Of a stretch of DNA of 64,000 nt, positions 25,872 through 35,999 are shown piece by piece. How positions within the stretch are numbered: position 1 is the stretch's first letter; each line of letters opens with the position of its first letter. The position numbers and the translations under genes are program-made. The DNA comes from Linyphia triangularis (taxonomy: Eukaryota > Arthropoda > Arachnida > Araneae > Linyphiidae): the NCBI GenBank assembly GCA_963978545.1, contig OZ021726.1:35314959-35378958 (forward strand), written 5' to 3'. The notes under the pieces were generated by a model that was not told where the DNA came from, made no database searches, and saw nothing but the letters and a program-made list of their open reading frames with translations.

Positions 25872-25991
25872 TTGCAACTTTCTTGAAAAGACTTTCCATA
25901 TCACTTTTATCATTTTAAAATATGAAACCTCGATGCTGCATCTTAAAATAAAAAAGGAGTAGACTTCTAAACAACACTTACATTTTTTTTT

Positions 25992-25997
<6 letters not shown>

Positions 25998-26025
<28 letters not shown>
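25998..26025. repeat. Poly-T tract
   Basis: T28 after a shorter T run. Homopolymer tracts of this size also occur at 12226, 42151 and 53546. Confidence 0.9.
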
Positions 26026-26029
<4 letters not shown>

Positions 26030-26454
26030 AATTTTCAGTGAATTAAATTTTTAATTGGAGTTCATATTTTCAGAAAAAATAATAGGATTTTACTTACGGA
26101 TCTACCTTAACTTTGGAAAATATTTTATCCAAAATAATAAAAGATTAAAAGGAGGGCGTACCCTCTTAAGAGATTATAGGAAATTCTTAGCTTTACTTTT
26201 TATCTAAAAAAAAAGGCAAAACATATAACATTCTCAAGCTAAATATATGCTGAAAAGAGAGAAAAAAAACTTCCACAACATTTCCCACAGTTTATTGCTT
26301 TAAACTTCCATCCCTTTTATGACCTTAGGCTATCAATTGTGAGTATGAAGTTTCATGACAATAAGTTTTCTTGAATGCGATTCTACTTTAACCTTCCTAA
26401 AAGTAATCAACTGCTTTATGTCCCATCACACAATGGAGTTGGGATCCGAATTAC

Positions 26455-26549
26455 GTCATGGCTGTGAAACCATGTCAGCAGTTTTGAATATCGATCAGAG
26501 TGATTTGCCCTTGGTGCCGACAGTTTAATGTCCATTACATCATCGTCAA
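26455..26549 (-). CDS. Candidate 95-bp internal exon, gene unknown
   Basis: On the minus strand a pyrimidine-rich 3' splice site (TTCTATTTTTACTCAG) is preceded by a branch-like AACTAATAC. It is followed by a GC-richer open segment and then a GTAATT donor at 26454-26449. The reading is DDDVMDIKLSAPRANHSD and on to KLLTWFHSHD: 31 codons plus two bases, ending in phase 0. The frame stays open to a stop at 26416. I do not recognise the family. It may be a host exon or a fragment of a transposon ORF. Confidence 0.35.
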
Positions 26550-26619
26550 CTGAGTAAAAATAGAACGAATAATGGGCGTTACTGAGTATTAGTTGTTTTT
26601 CCAGTCAATGAATTTTGGT

Positions 26620-27940
26620 TGGATGAAATTCTATAAATGTAAAGCTTCTTATTAAATGTCAAGAGAAAGTGGTTTAGCATCCAAATTAATCCCCTTTATT
26701 GTAAATTTCTAAATGTACACTAATTTTTAAGAAATAATATATTAATTATTGCAAAAATGAGGTTAGCTGGGAAATTTTCATTGCCAAATATTGAAAAACT
26801 ATGACATATTCTTCATAGAAAACTGAATTCATGAATGATATTTTTCATATAATGTTTAATGAATTGTCTTGATTCAATGTACATGAAAATTGATTGAATT
26901 AGTTTTTTTTTAATACTGAGGTTTAACCATTAACTGCTGTATGTTGTCTGACGACCGCCAATCATTTTTCATGGAACCCGTTCAAATGAATAATGATCCT
27001 GGTCCTTTTCCAGTAAATAATATGCAGTTAAAGAATATTTCATTAATTTAGCATAATCAGTCAACTTTTAATCGCACTTATGGGAGAGTGGTCTATGAGA
27101 CCGTCCTCACTAGTTATGCAACAGTTTGTGTCATAGTAGTTAAAGAGTTTTTAAAAAAAAGTGCATAATGACCTAATGCAAAAAAGATTATGACTTTATC
27201 CTCATTATTTTATGAATTTCATTGCTTAGGGTTAATAATTTTATATAAACGAAGTACCGTTACTTTTAATAAATACATTATTTTGGGAGACATAGAATGG
27301 GTCCGTTACTTTATCATACTGTCCTCTGAAAGATCCACGATCCACATACACGCAGTCTTTCTGTAATAATTAAGTTACTTTTAGTTATAATATGGTAACC
27401 ATATTTATCATAATACACTAGAGGCTATTAAAATTAAACATAATGGCATTTAATAAGGCTAAAGCAAAGAATCATGCACTAAGAAGTAAAAAATCAAAAC
27501 TTAAACGTCGAGTTGTGTAAAATTAGAAGGAGACTGTGTTCATTTAGTTAATCGATCACAGATATACTTATTGAAACATGTAAATAGGCAATGTATAATA
27601 AATACATGAAACAAGTTTCAATCTCAAAACTGTAACGTATGAGTTAGATATATAATTGTGTATTCTCAGAAAAACATATAAAAGAAATCCCTTTTAGATT
27701 TAGGGGGAAGAAATCCCTTTTAATTATATCCATACACTCTGCTTCATAAAATACTGCTATAATAATTGTTATTATAAATGTTATTATAAATAACAGTTTA
27801 TAGAATTCATTTTTTTTTCCTTATTAAAAAAATGGGACATTTTTTCCATCATGTGTCACTATATCTCTCTCAAACAATTGGATCAAGCGGCTGAATGGTT
27901 TCATTAGTTATAAGTGCGACGATGAAGTGGACATCTGGGA
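26620..27940. other. AT-rich stretch between the two exon-like segments
   Basis: No coding or RNA signal seen. If the two exon-like segments belong to one minus-strand gene, this would be intron. Confidence 0.4.
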
Positions 27941-27954
27941 ATACTTTTATTTAC

Positions 27955-28101
27955 CGACCTTGTTTGGAGAACTGGTGTCAACAACTTCTTTGATGGCTGG
28001 TGGAGATTAGTGTTCCTATATCGAGCTTGCTTGAGAGTGACGACATACACTCTGGATGATGGTGATTGGCCGAAACCAAAAATTGACCTCCTGAGGCGAT
28101 A
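27955..28101 (-). CDS. Candidate 147-bp exon-like segment, gene unknown
   Basis: This minus-strand segment is near half G+C, against roughly 30% around it. With an acceptor after AAATCAG and a donor at TCG|GTAAAT it is exactly 49 codons, phase 0 to phase 0. It reads RRSIFGFGQSPSSRVYVV, then LKQARYRNTNLHQPSKKL. The acceptor has a weak pyrimidine tract, and another frame (from an ATG at about 28117) is open for 45 codons, so frame choice is uncertain. It cannot splice directly to the 26455-26549 segment in phase. No family recognised. Confidence 0.3.
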
Positions 28102-28627
28102 CTGATTTCTTTCTCCATAGCAAAATAGTTTATAGTACATACAATAATAACAAATAAGGTATTTATTATAAATATGATTAATAAAATACAAACGAATTCA
28201 TGCAATTTTACACATATGAGTAAGTTTATCTGTCTTATTCTAAAATTAATGTTTAATTTTCAACTAAAAAGAAGTGTTTTTTGGTGGTATAAAATGATTA
28301 TCAGTTTCAGAAGAATATGCAGGAATTTTTCCAAAAAGAATTAAGCGTTACAATCAATCACATTTGGTTGATATTTTATTTGATTTACGTTGATTTGATG
28401 ATTGAACGATTTTATTTGAACGTTACTTTCGTATATTAGACACATTTTATAATTTTTTTTATATATAAGTTTAAAACGAAATAAACAAGACTCGTTAGAT
28501 TTGTTTGCTGATTAAAAACTTATAAAATATTAAAAAAATACGATACCAAGGTAATGTTGCACTTCGTACAAAGTCATTATGTTGTCTCATTTTTTTGTGT
28601 TTTAGAAATTTATTAGAGATAGCAAAC

Positions 28628-28632
<5 letters not shown>

Positions 28633-28660
<28 letters not shown>

Positions 28661-28661
28661 C
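28633..28661. repeat. Poly-A tract
   Basis: A28-29 run, about 50 bp upstream of SINE-B copy 1. Confidence 0.9.
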
Positions 28662-28714
28662 AGGTAGTTCTTGAATTTTGTGTTTAGTATATATTCAGTG
28701 TTTCCTGTAATAAG

Positions 28715-28894
28715 GGGCCTACCTAATGGTTGTGGGGTTTGCACTCTTACCTCGCATGCCAAAGGTGCCGGGTTCGAATCCTGGGTTAGGCATGGGTGTT
28801 CGTTGTGGTTCGGAATCCCCTTTAAGCTGTAGATTCCGGTCTGATTTGCCGTTATTGTGCACAAAATATGTAGTTGAACGTACAATCAAACCAA
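28715..28894 (+). mobile_element. SINE-B, tRNA-derived, full length, copy 1
   Basis: The tRNA-like head carries box-A-like CTAATGGTTGTGGGG and box-B GGTTCGAATCC. It is followed by GGCATGGGTGTTCGTTGTGG, a CGGAATCC block, GGTCTGATTTGCCGTTATTGTGCAC and an A/C-rich tail (CAATCAAACCAA). It is flanked by a 12-bp duplication TCCTGTAATAAG (28703-28714 and 28895-28906), so it is a retroposed copy. RNA polymerase III boxes are implied by the tRNA origin; transcription is not shown. Confidence 0.9.
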
Positions 28895-28972
28895 TCCTGT
28901 AATAAGTGTAATGAAAGAAATTTTTCTTAAAGTAAATTATATTTTGAACTCACTAATTTTATAATATGTATT

Positions 28973-29040
28973 ATTTTCCAATTTAAGATATTTTTATAAC
29001 TTTATAGTTAAAGTTATAAAAATATCTTAAATTGGGAAAT
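28973..29040. other. Hairpin with 31-bp arms and 6-nt loop
   Basis: Arms 28973-29003 and 29010-29040 pair at 30 of 31 positions; the loop is ATAGTT. The arms are AT-rich (AAGATATTTTTATAACTTT). Confidence 0.85.
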
Positions 29041-29651
29041 AACACTTACTAATGATGAGTAATTTGAAAGTATAAGTAATGTTATTTTACTTTTATGCAA
29101 TTAAACCTAAAATAGTTACAACAATTTTAGATGTATATGAATGCCAAATCATTCTAGAAGTTGATAACCATACGCTATTCTTAATTTATTTGTTGAACAA
29201 CTTTGTGTCTTTCAGTTTATGCCAAAACCAATTTCGCTGCATAGTAAAAACATCGTTATAAAGTGGTTCTAAAAGTCTAAAAGTGTCTCAATATTTTCTA
29301 GAAGTAAAAATCTGGACTATTGATTCAAAAATTAAATTGACATTATGGCAACGTATAAAGTATAGTATAACAGTTATAGGCTACAATTTTCTTGGCTAAT
29401 GATGTTTTTCTAAAAATTATTCGAATTATTTAAGTATTAACATTTTATAAACACACACAAAAAAAGTATCCCATAAAATTAAAATTTTTACGATAAATCC
29501 TTCATATACATAAATACATTGCCAACTTTTATAGCTTTTTACTTCTCGATTTCAAATAAGCATATTATAAAGACTCGCTTATATTCACTTCGAAATTCGT
29601 TTTTTGATAAGAACTAGAACTTGTTTAAGCGAATTTAAGATAGAATAGATT

Positions 29652-29831
29652 TGGTTGGTTGTTTTCAGATTATCTGGCGCCGTCAGCAACACAAGGGCTA
29701 TAATGCGCCGAAACATTCTTCATTTGACAAGCCAACATACATTTACAAACACCCATGCCTAACACGGGACTCGAACCAGCAACCTCGTGGTCTAGAAGCT
29801 AGCACACTAACCACTATACCGTTTGGTCGGC
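29652..29831 (-). mobile_element. SINE-A, tRNA-derived, copy 2
   Basis: Complete in reverse: tail TGGTTGGTTG, CAGATTATCTGGCGCCGTCAGC, TATAATGCGCCGAAACATTC, CACCCATGCC, box-B complement and head end CTATACCGTTTGGTCGGC. Box B carries a change (CGAACCAGC), so it is a decayed copy. No clean target duplication could be delimited. Confidence 0.88.
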
Positions 29832-30663
29832 AAACTCGAATAGAACTTTCAGTGTTTGACCACTACGCAGAAATCATCCATTCCGTGCATCTATTAACTT
29901 GTTTTAGCTCCCAAAACTTGATTGACTGCACATCCATCGACATCAAGTATATTTGCAAGTTGCTAAATTAGCCCTCAGAAGATTTTGCACTCCACAAACA
30001 AAAAAAATCGAAGTAAAATATAAAAGATAATGCATCGTTTATAAAACTTAACGTGTTTGAAAAATGAAGTCAATCTTCCCCTTAATGTGAGAAATGCTAC
30101 ATATAAGGTTTCAATAAAGGGAAAAATTGTCAAACGTGGAAGATGGATTTTTGGTTTTATCCAGGCAACTCTATTTGGACAAGTTTCATTTTATAAGTCC
30201 CATCTCTTCGGCTATCCTAGATTTTAAAAATTCCTTTAAAGTAAGATACTAGTAGTAGATACTTTGATAAACCCCGTCTTGGTACTGTCAAGCGAGCTAC
30301 TCTTATTTACTCATATATACTTAAAGTTATTAGCCTAATTCGTACATTAGGCTAATTTCATCCTTTAAATTATATATGGGCTATATTAAATATTTGGAAT
30401 ATTTCATGGCCCTTTTTTTAATCTGTAAAAAATATAAGTGGTTTTCGAAACATATAACCAATACAACTGCCCAATACAATAGGAACTTCAGAATCAGTGG
30501 TTTAACCAGCGGAAGAGTTAAGGTGATATATCTCCTCTGGAAATTCTAAGTTGATCTCCTATGTCCATAGACTTAATATGAATTTTTCTACAAGTGATAC
30601 GATGACCAATAAGCTGAAGGAATATATTTAGAAATACCCAACTGCTATATTCCGTTCCAACAT

Positions 30664-30843
30664 CTGCCGACCAACGGTATAGTGGTTAGCGTGCTAGCCT
30701 CTAGACCGCGAGGTTGCGGGTTCGAGTCCCGTGTTGGCATGGGTGTTTGTAAATGTATGTTGGCTTGTCTAATGATGAATGTTTCGGTGCATTATAGCCG
30801 TCTTGTTGCTGACGGCGCCAGATAATCTGAAAACCACCAAAAA
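30664..30843 (+). mobile_element. SINE-A, copy 3, with target duplication
   Basis: Forward orientation: GCCGACCAACGGTATAGTGG, GTTAGCGTGCTAG, GCGGGTTCGAGTCCCG, TTGGCATGGGTGTTTGTAA, then GACGGCGCCAGATAATCTG and an A/C-rich tail. It is flanked by 12-bp CCGTTCCAACAT (30652-30663 and 30844-30855). The first and last bases of the tRNA-like head can pair as an acceptor stem (GCCGAC with GTTGGC, one wobble). Confidence 0.92.
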
Positions 30844-31184
30844 ACCGTTCCAACATTTATGACTGCTCGAAAATAGAAATTAAATGACAGAAAATATATC
30901 TTTGCATGCAAAACAGGTTCAGTGCTTGATTAAGTTTAAAAGCGAAAACACAATTTCTGGTTTATCTAACTTCTATATTTTATACTTCTAAGAGGAATTT
31001 TTATCCCCTCATCGAAAGACTATGTTACCAAGCTAATACTATACTTACAATCGCTATTCACTAATGTTAGCAAACAAAAAAAACAACTTTTCTATCTATG
31101 TTTTTTAACTAATTCCATCCCAAGAAACAGAAGCCTCTCACTTTTATTTTAAAGTAATAAGGCATGACGAAGTTTATAATCTTC

Positions 31185-31630
31185 CAAAAAACAACTAGAA
31201 GTTGTAAAAAAGCCCGCCAAATAAAATAATCAGTCAGAAAAAGTTGTGAAATGTAATGTTTGCCTTCAAGCGGTTGCGTTTAGTTTCTTTGTAGTACTTG
31301 TACACAATGAACTAAATTGGGATTATTTGGGTGAATCCCCATTGGCAATTAGAACTTGGCAGGCTAGAGTTATTTCCGATTAATTTCACTTCATTTGCTG
31401 CAGCTACTTTGCATCTATTGCACTGAATTGAGATTAATTTTATGAAAACTCTAGCCTGTACTGATTGCCTTTATGGGGATTCCCCCTAATAATCCTAATT
31501 TAGTTCATTGTGTACGAGTACTCCAAGGAAACTAAACGCGGCAGCTTGGCGGCAAACATTAGATTCCACAAATTTTTCTGACTGGTTATTTTACTTGGCG
31601 GACTTTTTTACAACGTCTAGTTGTTTTTTG
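31185..31630. mobile_element. Foldback/MITE-like element, ~185-bp arms
   Basis: Arms 31185-31371 and 31447-31630 are imperfect reverse complements. Shared blocks: AAAAACAACTAG, TTGTAAAAAAG, CAGTCAGAAAAA, AATGTTTGCC, GTACACAATGAACTAAATT and GGCTAGAGTT. The loop is about 75 bp. No coding content. Confidence 0.8.
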
Positions 31631-32044
31631 CGAGATATCAATTCTTTTTGTTGCGTTTGTTATGTTCCTAATGAGTAAGATACGGTCAATGGATATTTTA
31701 GCGTGAATAATCATATCATCGCACTAAGAAAAAAAAATGCTACAAGCGACAACACCATTAGATTCACACACTACTCTTTGAATTGAGAGTGACAATAAAT
31801 GTCATGATTAAATATTGTAGAAAGATTTAGGTTTGCAATTCAAAGTTTCTTTTAAGTAGAAATCCGAGAGAGAGAGAAGAGGTTACAAGTAACCAGGACG
31901 ACATATATGAAACGAATGAATAAGAATGAATCTCGTGCAATGCATTGGAAACTAACTTTGGGAATTGTGTTAATATCTGCAGAAAATGAGTGTGTAAACA
32001 AAAGCAACTTGATGCTATACGATTATCAATACTGAATATTAATT

Positions 32045-32239
32045 ATGGGACACACTGTTACAAAAAGCGCTGACCAAATCAAATCTCACATAAATAACTT
32101 GTTGAACGTGAGAAAGAAGGTGAAGATCTGTGAAAGGATTGAAATTGAACTACGAGATTTGAAAGAAGGAATTAAATTAATGTCGATATGCGACGTTGAG
32201 GTTACACCTTCTCAATTTTTATATGTATTAGAGAGTTGA
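32045..32239 (+). CDS. 64-codon ORF in a GC-richer segment, unassigned
   Basis: ATG at 32045, TGA at 32237. The peptide is charged and probably helical (KSADQIKSHINNLLNVRKK, then IELRDLKEGIKL), with near-balanced acidic and basic residues. It lies at the start of a segment (about 31880-32960) clearly GC-richer than the rest of the window. The segment has no other long frame and is split by a SINE. It may be a host exon, a retrocopy or a transposon gag-like fragment. I recognise no domain. Confidence 0.25.
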   Translation: MGHTVTKSADQIKSHINNLLNVRKKVKICERIEIELRDLKEGIKLMSICDVEVTPSQFLYVLES

Positions 32240-32640
32240 GTAAAGACCTACCCTAGATGTAAGGGCAATTTTTGCGAGAGAGAGCAAAACTTGCTGCCTT
32301 GGTTTGGCCCAAAAGTTGGAAGGACCAGGTCAGATGTGAATTTACAGCCTGGTGTGGATTGGGCAAAGGCAAAGATGGGATGATATCTTGTGGGTGGACC
32401 CTTAAGTCTAAATGGATGCCATGAAGAAGAGGGATCATCCCAGTTTGACGTAGAAAGGAAGAGCAGGCTATCAAGAGCCACCTTCTTCTCACTTTTCCAA
32501 TTTTGCTGAATAAGCTGTAATTAGTGAGACGACTGCAGTTAAAGTTTTACGTTGAAGCGGAGAGAACGCGATTGACGATACCTAGAGGAGAACCAAACGT
32601 ATAACGGAAAAATACCAATACGATCCCACAAAGCCTACCT
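32240..32640. other. GC-richer noncoding-looking segment
   Basis: Continues the compositional anomaly after the 64-codon ORF. Two overlapping minus-strand frames (32248-32492) are open for about 77 codons, but they share the same bases and neither looks like a known protein. It resumes after the SINE at 32842-32960. Confidence 0.35.
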
Positions 32641-32649
32641 GTCCAGACG

Positions 32650-32829
32650 TTGGTTGGTTGTATTCAGATTATCTGGCGCCGTCAGCAACACAAGGGCTAT
32701 AATGCGCCGAAACATTCGTCATTAGACAAGCCAACATACATTTACAAACACCCATGCCAACACGGGACTCGAACCCGCAACCTCGCGGTCTAGAGGACAG
32801 CACGCTAACCACTATACCGTTTGGTCGGC
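32650..32829 (-). mobile_element. SINE-A, copy 4, with target duplication
   Basis: Reverse orientation, complete from tail (TTGGTTGG) to head end (CCGTTTGGTCGGC), with an intact box-B complement (CGGGACTCGAACCCGC). It is flanked by 12-bp CCTGTCCAGACG (32638-32649 and 32830-32841). It split the GC-richer segment. Confidence 0.93.
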
Positions 32830-33039
32830 CCTGTCCAGACGATCCAAGCCGAAAGCCAGCCACAACAACCCTGCCTAGAGCCCAGCACACAAACGATAGC
32901 CGCACCGACCTTGCCATGGTCCCAGCACATTCCATGCCATAAGTCACGACACGTTATTAAAAGAGATTGTTATTGCACATATTCATAAACTAGCTGAATA
33001 CCCGTGCTGCGCTACGAAATTTTACCATTAGCATTTTAG

Positions 33040-33740
33040 CGATCAAAAGACATTCATGTATTCTACACTTCAGACGTTTGCTCCCATTTCGATCCCGACA
33101 AATTGATTTATCAAAATAGGAACTTTCCTTTGTTGACATTTTAAACGAAATTTATAATTGTGAATAGTAAACTGGTATAGTTTATTGTGTTTATGTTTGC
33201 TCTTAGTTCTAAATTTCAAAGTAGTAGCTGTATTGGAATTAAGTTAATTAGACATTAAGTTAATCCTCGTATAGTTTCAATGTTGCGTCGTCTTTTCGTC
33301 CCTTAAAAATTCGTTAATCGATATTGGAATGACTTATTTTTTTAACATTTGCAAAAAAATATCAGAAAAATGACTACATTGGAAGAGGAACATTCGGATA
33401 TCCCTCGTTTGGAACATTTAACTCCTTTTCGACCCCTTAAAGTTGGTTAATCGAGAACAGAATAGCTTACTTTTTATATGTTTAATCTTTTTTGACATTT
33501 GTACCAAATTTCCGAGTTGTGACCATATGGGAAGTGGTACATTCGAATATTCCTCGTTTGGAACGTTTAACCCCTTTTCCACCCCTTGATCCACCGGAGA
33601 TCGGAATAGTTTACTTTTTCTGCGTTTGTCTTTATTGATATTCACACCAGTTTTCAGAATTGTGAAAATATGAGAAGTAGGACATTCGAATATATCGCTC
33701 GTTTGGAACGTTTAACCCCTTTTTGACCTCTTAAAGTGGG
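33040..33740 (+). repeat. Degenerate leading units of the 148-bp array
   Basis: Diverged units recognisable by GTTAATCG, GGAATAG, TTACTTTTT and TTTCAGA-TTGTGA near 33310, 33445, 33600 and 33650. One unit has an internal deletion around 33580-33600. The left edge is less homogenised than the interior. Confidence 0.8.
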
Positions 33741-35900
33741 TTAATCGAGATCTGAATAGCTTACTTTTTCTATGTTTACCATTGTTGATATTTGTGCCGA
33801 TTTTCAGAGTTGTGACTATGTGGGAAGTAGGATTTTCGAATGTCCCCCGTTTGGAACGTTTAACCCCTTTTTGACCCCTTAAAGTGGGTTAATCGAGATC
33901 GGAATAGTTTACTTTTTCTATTTTTACCATTGTTGATATTTCTGCCGATTTTCAGAGTTGTGACTATGTGGGAAGTAGAATTTTCGAATGTCCCCCGTTT
34001 GGAACGTTTAACCCCTTTTCGACCCCTTAAAGTGGGTTAATCGAGATCGGAATAGTTTACTTTTTCTATGTTTACCATTGTTGATATTTGTGCCGATTTT
34101 CAGAGTTGTGACTATGTGGGAAGTAGGATTTTCGAATGTCCCCCGTTTGGAACGTTTAACCCCTTTTTGACCCCTTAAAGTGGGTTAATCGAGATCGGAA
34201 TAGTTTACTTTTTCTATTTTTACCATTGTTGATATTTGTGCCGATTTTCAGAGTTGTGACTATGTGGGAAGTAGGATTTTCGAATGTCCCCCGTTTGGAA
34301 CGTTTAACCCCTTTTTGACCCCTTAAAGTGGGTTAATCGAGATCGGAATAGTTTACTTTTTCTATTTTTACCATTGTTGATATTTGTGCCGATTTTCAGA
34401 GTTGTGACTATGTGGGAAGTAGGATTTTCGAATGTCCCCCGTTTGGAACGTTTAACCCCTTTTCGACCCCTTAAAGTGGGTTAATCGAGATCGGAATAGT
34501 TTACTTTTTCTATTTTTACCATTGTTGATATTTGTGCCGATTTTCAGAGTTGTGACTATGTGGGAAGTAGGATTTTCGAATGTCCCCCGTTTGGAACGTT
34601 TAACCCCTTTTTGACCCCTTAAAGTGGGTTAATCGAGATCGGAATAGTTTACTTTTTCTATTTTTACCATTGTTGATATTTGTGCCGATTTTCAGAGTTG
34701 TGACTATGTGGGAAGTAGGATTTTCGAATGTCCCCCGTTTGGAACGTTTAACACCTTTTCGACCCCTTAAAGTGGGTTAATCGAGATCGGAATAGTTTAC
34801 TTTTTCTATTTTTACCATTGTTGATATTTGTGCCGATTTTCAGAGTTGTGACTATGTGGGAAGTAGGATTTTCGAATGTCCCCCGTTTGGAACGTTTAAC
34901 CCCTTTTTGACCCCTTAAAGTGGGTTAATCGAGATCGGAATAGTTTACTTTTTCTATTTTTACCATTGTTGATATTTGTGCCGATTTTCAGAGTTGTGAC
35001 TATGTGGGAAGTAGGATTTTCGAATGTCCCCGTTTGGGACGTTTAACCCCTTTTCGACCCCTTAAAGTGGGTTAATCGAGATCGGAATAGTTTACTTTTT
35101 CTATTTTTACCATTGTTGATATTTGTGCCGATTTTCAGAGTTGTGACTATGTGGGAAGTAGGATTTTCGAATGTCCCCCGTTTGGAACGTTTAACCCCTT
35201 TTCGACCCCTTAAAGTGGGTTAATCGAGATCGGAATAGTTTACTTTTTCTATTTTTACCATTGTTGATATTTGTGCCGATTTTCAGAGTTGTGACTATGT
35301 GGGAAGTAGGATTTTCGAATGTCCCCCGTTTGGAACGTTTAACCCCTTTTCGACCCCTTAAAGTGGGTTAATCGAGATCGGAATAGTTTACTTTTTCTAT
35401 TTTTACCATTGTTGATATTTGTGCCGATTTTCAGAGTTGTGACTATGTGGGAAGTAGGATTTTCGAATGTCCCCCGTTTGGAACGTTTAACCCCTTTTTG
35501 ACCCCTTAAAGTGGGTTAATCGAGATCGGAATAGTTTACTTTTTCTATTTTTACCATTGTTGATATTTGTGCCGATTTTCAGAGTTGTGACTATGTGGGA
35601 AGTAGGATTTTCGAATGTCCCCCGTTTGGAACGTTTAACCCCTTTTCGACCCCTTAAAGTGGGTTAATCGAGATCGGAATAGTTTACTTTTTCTATTTTT
35701 ACCATTGTTGATATTTGTGCCGATTTTCAGAGTTGTGACTATGTGGGAAGTAGGATTTTCGAATGTCCCCCGTTTGGAACGTTTAACCCCTTTTCGACCC
35801 CTTAAAGTGGGTTAATCGAGATCGGAATAGTTTACTTTTTCTATTTTTACCATTGTTGATATTTGTGCCGATTTTCAGAGTTGTGACTATGTGGGAAGTG
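33741..35900 (+). repeat. 148-bp tandem array, about 15 near-identical units
   Basis: The marker TTAATCGAGA occurs at 33741, 33889, 34037, 34185, 34333, 34481, 34629, 34777, 34925, 35072, 35220, 35368, 35516, 35664 and 35812. Every interval is 148 except one of 147 (a lost C near 35030). Units differ by few substitutions, notably CTTTTCGACC versus CTTTTTGACC, mixed irregularly along the array. Such uniformity implies recent expansion or gene conversion. Confidence 0.97.
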
Positions 35901-35910
35901 GGAGAATTAG

Positions 35911-35990
35911 TGATGAGTGAGTCAGTGAGTGAGTGAGTGAGTGAATAAGTGAGTGAGGGCTTTGCCTTATATATAGAGAGATTTTTAACT
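35911..35990 (+). repeat. GTGA microsatellite and 3' terminus of the element
   Basis: A GAGTGAGTGAGTGAG-type run with imperfections, then GGGCTTTGCCTTATATATAGAGAG. The same terminus appears inverted and decayed at 53998-54055 (CTCTATGTATAAAAAACAAAGGCCTC). Confidence 0.8.
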
Positions 35991-35999
35991 TGTTTTAAA

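Larger units (their letters stand above)
32991..35990 (+). mobile_element. Helentron/pearl-like element with homogeneous tandem core, copy 2
   Basis: Starts AGCTGAATACCCGTGCTGCGC and carries a ~2.8-kb array of 148-bp units. It then has a GTGA/GAGT microsatellite (35911-35957) and a 3' end with GGGCTTTGCCTTATATATAGAG, containing a small GGC-TTT-GCC stem. The plan matches copy 1 (6750-8466) and the inverted copy 3 (53995-55190). No protein is encoded, so it is non-autonomous. Confidence 0.65.

Noticed and set aside
30664..30740. A functional tRNA gene
   Set aside because: Boxes A and B and an acceptor-like pairing exist, but the anticodon arm is irregular, the body continues into the SINE and the copy has target duplications.
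32669..32947. 92-codon minus-strand frame with RPRGCGFESR
   Set aside because: It reads through SINE-A and its flanks; the same peptide-like strings recur wherever the SINE is.
33741..35900. CRISPR-like array
   Set aside because: Units are directly adjacent 148-bp repeats without unique spacers, and the context is a eukaryotic mobile element.
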